Assembly (NCBI RefSeq): GCF_001311985.1
Contig: NZ_BBCJ01000026.1
Location: 1-64,000 of the forward strand
DNA length: 64,000 nt
Source of the DNA: Geotalea toluenoxydans JCM 15764
GTDB lineage: Bacteria > Desulfobacterota > Desulfuromonadia > Geobacterales > Geobacteraceae
Reading direction: 5' to 3'
Shown here: in pieces, positions 54,058 to 63,371 of the stretch
How the letters are laid out: each line of letters starts with the position of its first letter
How positions within the stretch are numbered: position 1 is the first letter of the stretch
Program-made: the position numbers and the translations under genes
The notes under the pieces: generated by a model
Database searches by the model: none
What the model was told of the DNA's origin: nothing
The model's input: the letters and a program-made list of their open reading frames with translations, nothing else

Positions 54058-56182
54058 ATGAAATTTGCCGGTCCCTTCAAGCATACTGGGCTGCCCCTTG
54101 CCCTTTATTTCTGCCGCTGCCTGGCCGGGGCGGGCCTGCTCATCCTTTGCCTCTTGGATGCAGCCGAGGCAACGGCCCAAGAACTCGCCCGCTTGCAACG
54201 GGTGGAGGTCGGTCAACAGGTTTCGTCGACCCGTCTTGACCTGAAGCTCGATCAAGCAACAACTTACACTGTGGCGGAGTCGGCGAACAGGATCCGCCTC
54301 ACCCTCAAGGACACCGACGGACCTCTCTTCAGAAAATTAAATACCTATATCGATTCCCATATCTCCGGCATCCGCTTCTCCCAGAGGGGCAAAGACCTGC
54401 AGATAACCATCGGCACCAGGGACGCCGCTCCCTGCCTGCGCATCATGGATCTGGCTGAAGGAATTCTGACTGTCAATGTGGGCAAGGAGAAGGGACCGGC
54501 TGTACCGGCCATCGTTCCGGGGAGGGAACTGATACTGCATGGGACGGCCAGGCTAGTGACCGACTTCGATCCACCGCTCAAGGCCGAGATACCCTTTGTT
54601 CCCACCGACGGCTCAGCTGCAGAAGGTGGCTGTTGATGGGGAGGTAAAACTATTCCAGCGCGGGGAGAGTTTTCTCTATAAGGAGATGGGGGCTGAGGCA
54701 GCAGAGATCTTCGCCTGGTTTACCGGCAGAGACACTCCTCTGCGGCCGCTGGCCTGCTATCGCCTGGGGGAGTCCCTTTACCTGCTCGGCAAATATGACG
54801 CAGCCCTCAAGGCTTTCAGGGAGGGAGAGCAGCGCTGGCCCGCCTATATGGCTTTCAATCCTGCCACGACCTTTTACTTTGCCGACAGCATCGCCAGGAT
54901 GGGAAACCTTGCCGATGGGCGCAAGATGCTGGCCCGCCTCATCGCCCAACTGGCGGAAAAGACTTACGCGCCGCTTCTGCTTGATCGACTGGCGGACATT
55001 CTGGCCCGGAACGGCCGGGATAAAGAGGCTGTCGCCATATTCGGAACGATTGCCGAAGGTTTTCCGGAAACCGAGGCCGCTTATCACGCTCTGTTGAAAC
55101 TTGCCGACAGACGCCTGTTTTCCGTAAGCGCCGATACCTACCAGCCACTGGCAGAGCAATACCGGTCCATCCACAGAGCCGCAGGCGCTGTTTCCCTCAG
55201 GGACGATGCCAATTTCAAGGCGGCATTGATCGAATCCCTGTATGGCCAGGCAGGTAAGGCACTGGCAGCGGTCATTCAATATGAAAAGCAATATCCGCAG
55301 GGAACTTTTGTGACCATTGCCCATAGCATGCGCCAGGAACTGCTGCTGCGTGTATATCTTGAAATGTACAGGGCAAAGAACTATCCGGGCTTGGTCGACC
55401 TGGCCCAGCAGAATCGCGACTATCTTGCCCGCTGTTTCAGCGATGAAATGTTCATCCACCGCCTTGCCGAGGCCTTTTCCCATTTGCAGAAGCCGGCGGG
55501 AAAGGTGGAGCTGTTCAATCATCTTGCCGAGCGTGACTGGACGGAAGGGGCGGCCCCCTTTATTTACGGGCAGATTGTCGATACGTCCATGGCCATGGGC
55601 AATCTGGCCATGGCAGACCTGACGGCCGCCAATTTCCTGCGTCGGTTCCCAAACCACTCGGATTACCGGCACATGCTGGAGCATCGGGGAGAAATCGCCT
55701 TTCTGAAGAAAAACCTGCCGGGGGTGGTGGCGGAACTTTCCTGGCTGACAAAGCCGAAGGAAAAGGCTGCCCAGCTGAACAGTTATTATTACCTGGGCAA
55801 GGCACTTACGGCGCAGAAGGATTACAAAAGGGGAGAGAGGGTGCTGGGGCAATATGTCGATGGCCTGTCCCAATCGAAAGCCTCTTCCACATTTGCCGGT
55901 GATGCCTATTTCACCCTCGGCACCGCCCGCAGAGGAATGGGGGACCATCGGGGGGCGATGGCCGCCTATGTTGCCGGTCTTGAAGTAGCTGGCGGCGGAA
56001 TGAAGGAACAGTTCCTGTTTGCCATGGGAGAGCTGGAGCTGCAGATGAAAAACTATGGGGAGGCCAAGGGCCACTGGAACAGGATACTCAAGGAAGGAAC
56101 GGACCCGGTTTGGCGCCGCATGGCCGAGCAGGGACTGGGCGACCTGCAATGGAAGGAAAAAATGGAGACATTAACCCGGTAA
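54058..56182 (+). CDS. Exported AMIN-like and TPR protein upstream of the flagellar operon
   Basis: About 708 residues after repair. Residues 1-42 hold a signal peptide or anchor (LAGAGLLILCLLDAAEATA). Residues 43-150 (VEVGQQVSSTRLDLKLDQA, NRIRLTLKDTDG, ISGIRFSQRGKDLQI) look like an AMIN beta-domain used for envelope localisation. The rest is a chain of TPR-like helices (GESLYLLGKYDAALKAFREG, YLGKALTAQKDYKRGERVLG, MGELELQMKNYGEAKGHW). One base lost near 54612 divides it. It ends 142 bases before flgB. It may scaffold the motor or cell wall; no direct evidence. Confidence 0.7.
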
Positions 56183-56279
56183 GTCAAATTAATGACATTG
56201 GTCAAAATAGAAAGTGCTGATTTTGGGAACCAGGGGTTACGGTGTGGGTAAACTGCTTGTAATTATTGGATAAAATGTC

Positions 56280-56295
56280 TGGTATGGGTTTTGCT
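56280..56295 (+). promoter_or_regulatory. Sigma-54 type promoter of the flgB operon
   Basis: TGGTATGGGTTTTGCT keeps the invariant GG (-24) and GC (-12) with correct spacing and matches the consensus TGGCAC-N5-TTGCW at 9 of 11 fixed positions (T, T instead of C, C at the fourth and sixth). Transcription would start near 56306, 18 bases before the flgB ATG, with AAAGGAG in between. Flagellar class II genes in this lineage are commonly RpoN-dependent. Confidence 0.65.
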
Positions 56296-56323
56296 CAGTC
56301 AGCTGTTGGGAAAGGAGTCTGTT

Positions 56324-56746
56324 ATGCCTGTAGATGGAATATTTAGTTCCACCGTGGATATTTTGGGTAAATCCCTCGACTTGAGGGCGAAAAATCATAA
56401 TCACATTTCGGCCAATGTTGCCAATGCCGAAACTCCCGGTTACATGCCGACCCGGCTCTCCTTCGAATCGGAACTGAAGGACGCGGTCAAGGGTAATGGG
56501 ATTAGCAAGGGCGCCGTCACCCACCCGCGTCACATACCCCTCAAAGGCAAGGGGGGATCTGTCGAGGATGTGACCGGGACGGTGGTCGAGACCCCGGCCA
56601 AATCGGTGGGGGTGGACAATAACGCCGTCGAGCTGGAAAACGAGATGGGCAAAATGGCGGAGAACCAGATCATGTACAACGCCAGCGTACAACTCCTGGG
56701 TAAAAAGTTCGAAGGACTCAAGTACGCGATAAAAGGGGGTAACTGA
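56324..56746 (+). CDS. flgB: Flagellar basal-body rod protein FlgB
   Basis: Proximal rod subunit, 140 residues. N-terminal helix with LDLRAKNHNHISANVANAETPGYMP (rod protein signature ANVANAxTPGY) and C-terminal helix ENQIMYNASVQLLGKKFEGLKYAI. ATG 56324 (MPVDGIFSS) is well placed after AAAGGAG. First gene after the sigma-54 promoter; its stop overlaps the flgC start. Confidence 0.95.
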   Translation: MPVDGIFSSTVDILGKSLDLRAKNHNHISANVANAETPGYMPTRLSFESELKDAVKGNGISKGAVTHPRHIPLKGKGGSVEDVTGTVVETPAKSVGVDNNAVELENEMGKMAENQIMYNASVQLLGKKFEGLKYAIKGGN

Positions 56747-57186
56747 TGGATTTTTTCACCTCGATGGACATAAGTGCCTCGGCCCTTACCGCCGAAAGAA
56801 CACGCATGAATCTCATCTCCAGCAACCTGGCCAATGCCGGGTCCACCAGGACTGCCGAGGGGGGACCCTACAAGCGCAAGGATGCCGTTTTTGCCGCTGA
56901 ACCAGTTGTCGAACCGTTCAGCTCGGTGCTGAAGAAGGCGGGAGGGAGTATGGAGCCGAAGCAGGTGGGAGTGGTGCAGATCACCGAGGACCAGACGCCG
57001 CCACGCCTGCAGTACGATCCGACCCATCCCGATGCCGATGCCAAGGGTTATGTGGCCCTGCCCAATGTCAACGTGGTGGAAGAAATGGCCGATATGATTG
57101 CCGCCACCCGCACCTATGAAGCAAACGTCACTGCAGCCCAGGCAGCGAAGAGCATGGCGTTGAAAACCCTGGAGCTCGGCCGATGA
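56746..57186 (+). CDS. flgC: Flagellar basal-body rod protein FlgC
   Basis: 146 residues. FFTSMDISASALTAERTRMNLISSNLANAGSTRT and the C-terminal GYVALPNVNVVEEMADMIAATRTYEANV are diagnostic of FlgC (only landmarks given; residues 3-35 and 103-128). The start shares a base with the flgB stop. Intact. Confidence 0.96.
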   Translation: MDFFTSMDISASALTAERTRMNLISSNLANAGSTRTAEGGPYKRKDAVFAAEPVVEPFSSVLKKAGGSMEPKQVGVVQITEDQTPPRLQYDPTHPDADAKGYVALPNVNVVEEMADMIAATRTYEANVTAAQAAKSMALKTLELGR

Positions 57187-57304
57187 TTTACGCTGAAAAA
57201 CATTCATCTGCGGCGTTGCCTTCATTACTTTGCTGCTCGTAACTTGGCGCCTTGCACCTGGATATTTTCGAGCATGAATCATAAACAATTTTACGGAGGA
57301 AAAG

Positions 57305-57613
57305 ATGGTTATCAAAGCGATCGAGAGTGGTACCGGGATTGAGCATGCCTTTCCCTCGCCGGTGGCAAAGGAAACAGCCGGCGCGGCGCCTGCCGAGAGC
57401 TTCAGCAAGTATCTGGGGGAAATGGTCGGCAAGGTAAACGACATGCAGCTGTCGGCCGATAAATCCATCCAAAGCTTGGCCACAGGCGAAGCCACAGGCC
57501 TGCACGAGGTAATGCTGGCCGTGGAAAAGGCGAGCATTTCTTTCCAGTTTCTCAATCAGGTGCGCAACAAGGCAGTAGAAGCCTATCAGGAAGTCATGAG
57601 GATGCCGGTTTAA
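57305..57613 (+). CDS. fliE: Flagellar hook-basal body complex protein FliE
   Basis: 102 residues. The C-terminal signature LHEVMLAVEKASISFQFLNQVRNKAVEAYQEVMRM (residues 66-100) matches FliE, which joins the MS ring to the rod. GGAGGA precedes the ATG. The 118 bases between flgC and fliE have no gene and no strong terminator. Confidence 0.95.
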   Translation: MVIKAIESGTGIEHAFPSPVAKETAGAAPAESFSKYLGEMVGKVNDMQLSADKSIQSLATGEATGLHEVMLAVEKASISFQFLNQVRNKAVEAYQEVMRMPV

Positions 57614-57661
57614 CAGCCTGATATTCGTCGTAGATGCATTGTCAGTTGATACGGAGTTCCT

Positions 57662-59228
57662 ATGCCGGAAGGTTTGAAAAAACTGCTTGATCCTTTCCTG
57701 TCTCTGCCCACGTCCAAACGCCTGATTGTGGCCGGGGTGGCGGCTTGTTCGCTCTTGGCCTTCGCTGCTCTTATTTTTGTCGCCAACAGGACCGATTACC
57801 GCCCGCTGTTTGCCAACCTTACAACCGAAGATGCCGGTGAGATCGTCAAGAAACTGAAGGATCAGAAGGTTGCCTACCAGATTTCGGCGGACGGCAAAGC
57901 CATTCTCGTCCCATCTGACAAGGTGTATGAACTGCGTCTTTCCCTGGCCGGCGAAGGGCTGCCCCAGGGGGGAGGAATAGGTTTCGAGATCTTCGACCGG
58001 AAGAATTTCGGCATGACCGAATTTGTCCAGAAGCTCAATTATCAGCGTGCCCTGCAGGGTGAACTCTCCCGGACCATTGCCCAGTTGGCAGGTGTGGAGC
58101 AGGCAAGGGTCCACCTGGTTATTCCGGAAAAATCCCTGTTCAAGGACAGCGAAAAGCCCCCCACTGCCTCTGTGGTTCTGAAGATGAAATCAAACCGCAC
58201 CCTGCGTGAAAATGAAGTACAGGGGGTGGTGCACCTGGTCTCCTCCGCCATCGAGGGGATGGATACGGAGAACGTCACCGTTCTTGACAGCCGCGGCAAG
58301 GTCCTGAGCAGGACCGGCCCTTCCGATGCTACCGGCAAACTGACCAGCACCATGCAGGAGACCCAGCGCAATTACGAAAAAAACCTGGAAGAGCGTCTGC
58401 AGTCGCTTCTGGACAAAGTCGTGGGGAGCGGCAGATCTGTAGCCCGGGTCTCGGCTACCTTCGATTTCAAGCAGGTGGAGAAATACGAAGAGAAATACGA
58501 TCCGGAAACGGCAGCGGTACGCAGCGAACAACGGAGTGAGGAAAAGGCGGGAGCACCAACATTGCTGCCGGTGTTCCGGGGGTGCAAACAAATATGGGCA
58601 GGACCCCTCCGGGGTCAGGCACCACCGGTGGCGGTTCCAAGAGTGACGAAACCCTCAATTACGAAGTCAGCCGTACCACCGCCCGCATCATCGAACCGGT
58701 CGGCAGCTTGACCAAGGTGTCGGTGGCCATTCTTGTGGACGGCAAGTATGAAGCCCCGGCAGCTGCTAAAGCGGGTGCTGCCAAGGCCAAGTACCAGCCG
58801 CGCACTCCCGATGAATTGCAGAAAATCGAGTCACTGGTTAAAAGCTCCGTCGCTTCAATGCCGAACGGGGCGATCAGGTGACGGTTGCCAATATTCCGTT
58901 TCAGGAAACCGGCGATATGGGAAGTGCCCAGGATGCCTGGTGGAATGCGCCGATCGTCATGACCCTGCTGAAGAACCTGCTCATTGCCGGCGGTTTCTTC
59001 GCCATCATTTTCTTTGTCATCAAGCCGCTGATGCGGATGTTGCCCCATAGACCTCCTTCCTTCCAGCCTGTGCAGGAAGATTTGGAGATGATCCAGTTGA
59101 ACGAGGCCCACAAGCAGGAAATGGCCCTGCAGACACTGAACCAGCTAGAGTTGATCGAAAAGGTGAAGCAGGACCCCTATCAGGTTGCCCAGATTCTCCA
59201 GAACTGGCTGGTACACAAAGAACAGTAG
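57662..59228 (+). CDS. fliF: Flagellar MS-ring protein FliF
   Basis: About 523 residues after repair. First membrane helix VAGVAACSLLAFAALIFVA, then the ring-building motifs TDYRPLFANLTTEDAGEIV and PSDKVYELRLSLAGEGLP, FVQKLNYQRALQGELSRTI and VHLVIPEKSLF. Second membrane helix LLIAGGFFAIIFFVIKPL before the FliG-binding tail. Breaks near 58567 (a lost C) and 58852 (a lost G) rejoin GVPGVQTNMGRTPP and FNAERGDQVTVANIPF. Secreted into the inner membrane to form the MS ring. Confidence 0.94.
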
Positions 59229-59241
59229 TTGAGGATGTTTC

Positions 59242-60233
59242 ATGACCGGATCGGATAAAGCCGCCATCCTGCTCCTCTACCTTGGCCCGGACGCAACGAG
59301 CAAGATATTCGAGCACATGGATGATGTGGACATAAAGAAGATAAGCCAGAGCATGGCCCGTCTCGGTCACGTGCCGCGCGACGTCATTCAGGGCGTGGTG
59401 ACGGAATTCACGGATATCACCAATCCCGAAACCGGTTTTTTTCCCAGGGGGAGGAATTCGTCAAGAAGATCCTGGAAAAGGCCCTAGGCGTGCAAAAGGC
59501 CGAAAGCCTCCTTCAGGAGCTACGCACCTCAAGTATCGGCGATATGGTGGACATTCTCGCCACCATGGATTCGAAGACCATCGCCAACTTTTTTTCCCAG
59601 GAGCACCCACAGACCATTGCCGTCATCCTGGCCAAGCTCAAGCCGAAGCAGACCAGTGAAATTGTCGGGCTCCTGCCCCAGGAGCTTCAGGCCGAGGTGG
59701 TGATCCGCATCGCCGAGGTTGACCAGGTATCGCCGGAAATCCTGGCCGAAATCGACGAGGTTATCCGCAAGGAGCTGACGGCCCTTGGCGGCGTGCAACG
59801 GTTCAAGGTCGGCGGCGTGGAGAAGGTGGTGGACATGTTCTCCTATCTGGATCGGAGCAAGGAGAAAAAGATCCTCGACCGTCTGGATGCGCTCAATCCG
59901 CCCCTGGCCGAAGTTATCCGCAAGCATCTCTTCACCTTCGAGGACATCTTCAAGCTGGACGACCGGGCCATCCAGTCGATCATGCGGGAGGTGAGCAACG
60001 ATACCCTGACCCTGGCCATGAAAACCTCCCCGGACGACGTCAAGGACAAGATCTTCCGCAACATCTCGTCCCGTGCCGCCGAGATGATCAAGGAGGACCT
60101 GGAGGTGATGGGGCCGGTTCGCCTTTCCGACGTGGAAAAGGCCCAGTCGGAGATCATCAAGGTGGTAAGGAAAATGGAGGAAGACGGCAAGGTGGTCATC
60201 GCCGGCCGCGGAGGCGACGATGTCCTCGTCTAA
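59242..60233 (+). CDS. fliG: Flagellar motor switch protein FliG
   Basis: About 331 residues after repair. N-terminal GSDKAAILLLYLGPDA, middle EHPQTIAVILAKLKP (EHPQ motif), C-terminal torque domain RAIQSIMREVSNDTLTLAMK and RAAEMIKEDLEVMGPVRLSDVE. The break near 59442 is a lost T in a T-run (FFSQGEEFVKKILEKAL expected). FliG links the MS ring to stator torque. It overlaps fliH. Confidence 0.95.
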
Positions 60234-61014
60234 GATCATCAAATCCATCGACGATGCCGGCTTCATGGGTTTCCACTTCCGTGAGTTAAAGGGGAGTGCT
60301 GACGAGCCCCCTGCTGCAGACAACCATAATGCTCCTTTCACTCCGGTAATACCGGGGGCCGGGGCTGCTGCGGACAAAGAGGAAGTGGCAGGGAACGCTG
60401 AAGAGGATACGGCCGGCGCAGTAGAAGAAAAGATTGTTGTCGGCATTCCCGAGGAAGAGGCCGACCGGCGCGAACAGGCGGCATACAATGAGGGGCTTCG
60501 TGAAGGCAAACGCCAGGCGGAAGAGTCTTTGGCCAAGGTAAGCGAGGCGCTGGCCAAGGCACTACTCAGTACCGGAGGCCTCCGGCAGAAGGTGATGCAG
60601 GAGAGCGAGGAAGACCTGCTTAAGCTGGCCATTGTCATTGCCCGCAAGATCATCCTTCAGGAAATATCCATCGACCGCAGAATCCTGGTCAATATTGTGA
60701 AGGCTGCAGTCAGCAATGTCTCGGACGGTGATGAGGTAGTGGTAAGGCTCAGTCCGTCGGATTATGAAATAGTTGCCGACCATAGGGAATTTCTGCCGCC
60801 TGCCAACGAGAAAAGAAGGATCACCCTGAAAGCCGATGAAACCATACCCGGTGGGGGCTGTCTGGTGGAGACTTCCATGGGGGCCATAGATGCCAGGATA
60901 GAAGCCCAGCTGGATGAGATATTCCGTCGCTTCATGGAGGATCGCAGTGTGACGGCACTTGAAGCCGACACGATGGAAACGGAGGGAAAGACGGATGCTG
61001 GCGAAGAAGATTGA
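60220..61014 (+). CDS. fliH: Flagellar assembly protein FliH
   Basis: 264 residues, regulator of the export ATPase FliI. An acidic, Ala-rich N-terminal half with coiled coil (REGKRQAEESLAKVSEALAKA) is followed by the conserved C-terminal domain (DLLKLAIVIARKIILQEISID, VVRLSPSDYEIV, GGCLVETSMGAIDARIEAQLDEI). ATG 60220 lies within the fliG end, a 14-base overlap. Intact; overlaps fliI by 20 bases. Confidence 0.9.
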   Translation: MSSSKIIKSIDDAGFMGFHFRELKGSADEPPAADNHNAPFTPVIPGAGAAADKEEVAGNAEEDTAGAVEEKIVVGIPEEEADRREQAAYNEGLREGKRQAEESLAKVSEALAKALLSTGGLRQKVMQESEEDLLKLAIVIARKIILQEISIDRRILVNIVKAAVSNVSDGDEVVVRLSPSDYEIVADHREFLPPANEKRRITLKADETIPGGGCLVETSMGAIDARIEAQLDEIFRRFMEDRSVTALEADTMETEGKTDAGEED

Positions 61015-62322
61015 CCTCAGCCGCTTTCTGCCGGCAGTGGAATCGGCGCGGCCCATCAAGCTGCACGGCAAGGTTACCCAGGTGGTGGGGCTGGTCATCG
61101 AAGGTTTCTGTCCTGAGACTGCCGTCGGTACTCTCTGCGAGATAAACTCACAGGGGAGTGAATCCATTCCGGCGGAGGTTGTCGGCTTCAGGGAGAACAA
61201 AACCCTGCTCATGCCCTCGGGGAATTGCGAGGCGTGGGTCTTGGCAGTCTCATCTCGGTGCGCCGCGAAAAAGCCTCCCTGGGGGTCGGACCGGCTCTCT
61301 TGGGCAGGGTCATCGACGGGCTCGGGGCACCCATCGACGACCGCGGCCCGATTATCACCGGTGAAGAATATCCCATCTACGCCACTCCGGTAAACCCCAT
61401 GAAGCGGCGTCCGATCCGCCAACCGCTCGATCTGGCATCAGGGCCATCAACGGTCTGCTCACCTGCGGCGAAGGGCAGCGGGTGGGGATCATGGCCGGCT
61501 CCGGGGTGGGTAAATCCACCCTGCTCGGCATGATTGCCCGCTATACGGAAGCCGACGTAAACGTCATTGCCCTCATTGGCGAGCGGGGGAGAGAGCTGCG
61601 CGAATTCATCGAAAAAGACCTGCAGGCGGAAGGTTGAAAAAGTCGGTGGTTGTTGTTGCCACTTCCGATCAGCCCCCCTGGTGCGCATGCGCGGCGCCTA
61701 CATCGCCACCACCATTGCCGAATATTTCCAGGCCCAGGGGAAAAAGGTCCTGCTGATGATGGACTCGGCCACCCGCTTTGCCATGGCCATGCGCGAGGTG
61801 GGGCTGGCCATCGGCGAGCCGCCGACGACCAAAGGCTACACGCCGTCGGTTTTCGCCGCCCTGCCCAAGCTTCTGGAGCGTACCGGCAACTTCCAGAACG
61901 GGAGTATCACCGGACTCTATACGGTGCTGGTGGAGGGGGACGACTTCAACGAACCGATCTCCGATGCCATGCGCAGTATCCTCGACGGCCATATCGTCCT
62001 TTCCCGGGAACTGGCCGCGAGAAACATCTATCCACCCATCGATGTCCTCAACAGCGCCAGCAGGGTGATGATGGATGTGACCGCCAAAAACCACCAGAAG
62101 CTGGCCGGCAATTTCAAAGGGGTCCTGGCCACCTACCGCCAGGCGGAGGATCTGATCAATATCGGCGCCTACAAACCGGGGAGCAATCCGGGTATAGACT
62201 ATGCCCTGGCAAAGATAGAACACATGAACGCCTACCTGAAGCAGGATATAAAAGATGGTGTCGGGGTCGAGAATGCAGTTATGGAGCTGGAAGCCATATT
62301 CGACGATACCATGGCTCTGTGA
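60995..62322 (+). CDS. fliI: Flagellum-specific export ATPase FliI
   Basis: About 443 residues after repair. Walker [29 protein letters not shown], Walker [19 protein letters not shown], and [16 protein letters not shown], all typical of the F1-beta-like export ATPase. Four lost bases split it at about 61219 (G), 61431 (G), 61636 (G) and 61681 (one C of seven). ATG 60995 ([12 protein letters not shown]) lies inside fliH. It energises type III flagellar export with FliH and FliJ. Confidence 0.94.
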
Positions 62323-62362
62323 AAGGCCGGTCCTTTTTCTGTCGGGCCAAGTGAGGTAGATC

Positions 62363-62809
62363 ATGACCAAGAAAGGGTTTCAGCTGGATCAGGTGCTTAA
62401 TTTCCGTAAGGAAATGGAAAAGATGCGCAAAATCGACTTTGCTGCGGCCAAATATGAGCTGGATGGGGCAAATGAGCAGTTGGCCAGGGCCGAAAGCGCC
62501 ATGAGACGCCTTTCAGAAGAGCTGAGGGAAAAACAGATAGACGGTATTTCCGCTAATGATCTGCAGCTCTATGCCAATTTCAGCCGCAAAAAGAGAGAGC
62601 AGATTATCGACCAGCGCCAGGAAGTTGTGGCCCTGGAAAGAAAAGTGGTTGAAAAGCGCGAGACGCTGCTGACTGCGGCCAAGGATAAAAAGGTGCTGGA
62701 AGCGTTCAAGGAGCGGAAGGTCCAGGCCCTGAAGAGGGACGCGGCCGAACGGGAGCTGCATTTCCTTGATGAGATTTCCATCCAGAAAAAAGGTCATGGC
62801 AAAAGATGA
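62363..62809 (+). CDS. fliJ: Flagellar export protein FliJ
   Basis: 148 residues, almost entirely a charged coiled coil, which is the FliJ pattern. Starts FQLDQVLNFRKEMEKMRKIDF and contains LQLYANFSRKKREQII and VEKRETLLTAAKDKKVLEAFKERK. FliJ is the central stalk-like partner of FliI. GAGGTAG upstream; its stop overlaps the next start by four bases. Confidence 0.88.
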   Translation: MTKKGFQLDQVLNFRKEMEKMRKIDFAAAKYELDGANEQLARAESAMRRLSEELREKQIDGISANDLQLYANFSRKKREQIIDQRQEVVALERKVVEKRETLLTAAKDKKVLEAFKERKVQALKRDAAERELHFLDEISIQKKGHGKR

Positions 62810-63320
62810 AAAAAATACTGCTAATCATCCCGCTGGTGGCCTTTGTCATGCTCTGGCATACGGAGATGGAGCCTTCCGCTCTGCAGCGGGTCGCCTTGGC
62901 CCAGAGTCCCGTAGCCGCTACTGTTTCCCCGAAAACTGACCGGGATGAGGCTGCGCCCTGGAAAAGCAGCGGCAGCAGCTGTTGGAAAAAGAGGCGGCCC
63001 TCAAAGCCAAGGAAGAGGAACTGAAAAAACTCTCCGCCAGCCTGGACAGCCGCATTAATGAATTGAATGTGGCGAGGAAGTCCATGGAGGGTTCACTGCA
63101 GACGCGGAAAAAAGAGGAAAACGAGCGTTACAGGAAGATGATCAAGATTTACAAGGCCCTGAAGCCTGAAGAGGCGGGAAGACTGATGGACAAGCTGGAG
63201 GAACCGCTGGTCATCGAGATGCTCAACCAGATGGACCAAAAGACGGCGGTCAAGCTGATTCCCTATCTCAATCAGCCCAGGGTCATCAAGTGGACCAGGG
63301 ACAACCTGGTCGGCAGATAA
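62806..63320 (+). CDS. MotE-like (MgtE N-domain type) flagellar protein
   Basis: About 171 residues after repair. N-terminal membrane anchor (ILLIIPLVAFVMLW), a coiled coil (EKEAALKAKEEELKKLSASL), then a C-terminal all-helical domain IYKALKPEEAGRLMDKLEEP and MDQKTAVKLIPYLNQPRV that resembles the MgtE N-terminal domain found in MotE-type proteins. Such proteins stabilise the motor in some bacteria. One base is lost near 62960. Overlaps fliJ by four bases (ATGA). Confidence 0.75.
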
Positions 63321-63357
63321 AAGTTTGCACCGGTTTGAACGGTGCCATTCCAGAATA

Positions 63358-63368
63358 AAGGAGGTGAG
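63358..63368 (+). promoter_or_regulatory. fliK: Near-perfect Shine-Dalgarno site of fliK
   Basis: AAAGGAGGTGA pairs almost completely with the 16S rRNA 3' end and lies 3 bases before ATG 63372. It decides the fliK start against an in-frame ORF beginning at 63342. Confidence 0.7.
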
Positions 63369-63371
63369 AAA

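Noticed and set aside
54650-56149. Open frame of 499 codons on the minus strand, opposite the AMIN/TPR gene
   Set aside because: It has no recognisable motifs and mirrors the + strand TPR gene, whose repeat pattern and signal peptide are convincing. It is a shadow of codon bias.
56249-56273. Possible FliA (sigma-28) type promoter TAAA...TTGGATAA before flgB
   Set aside because: The spacer is 13 bases instead of about 15 and the -10 is imperfect; the sigma-54 element 7 bases downstream is a much better match.
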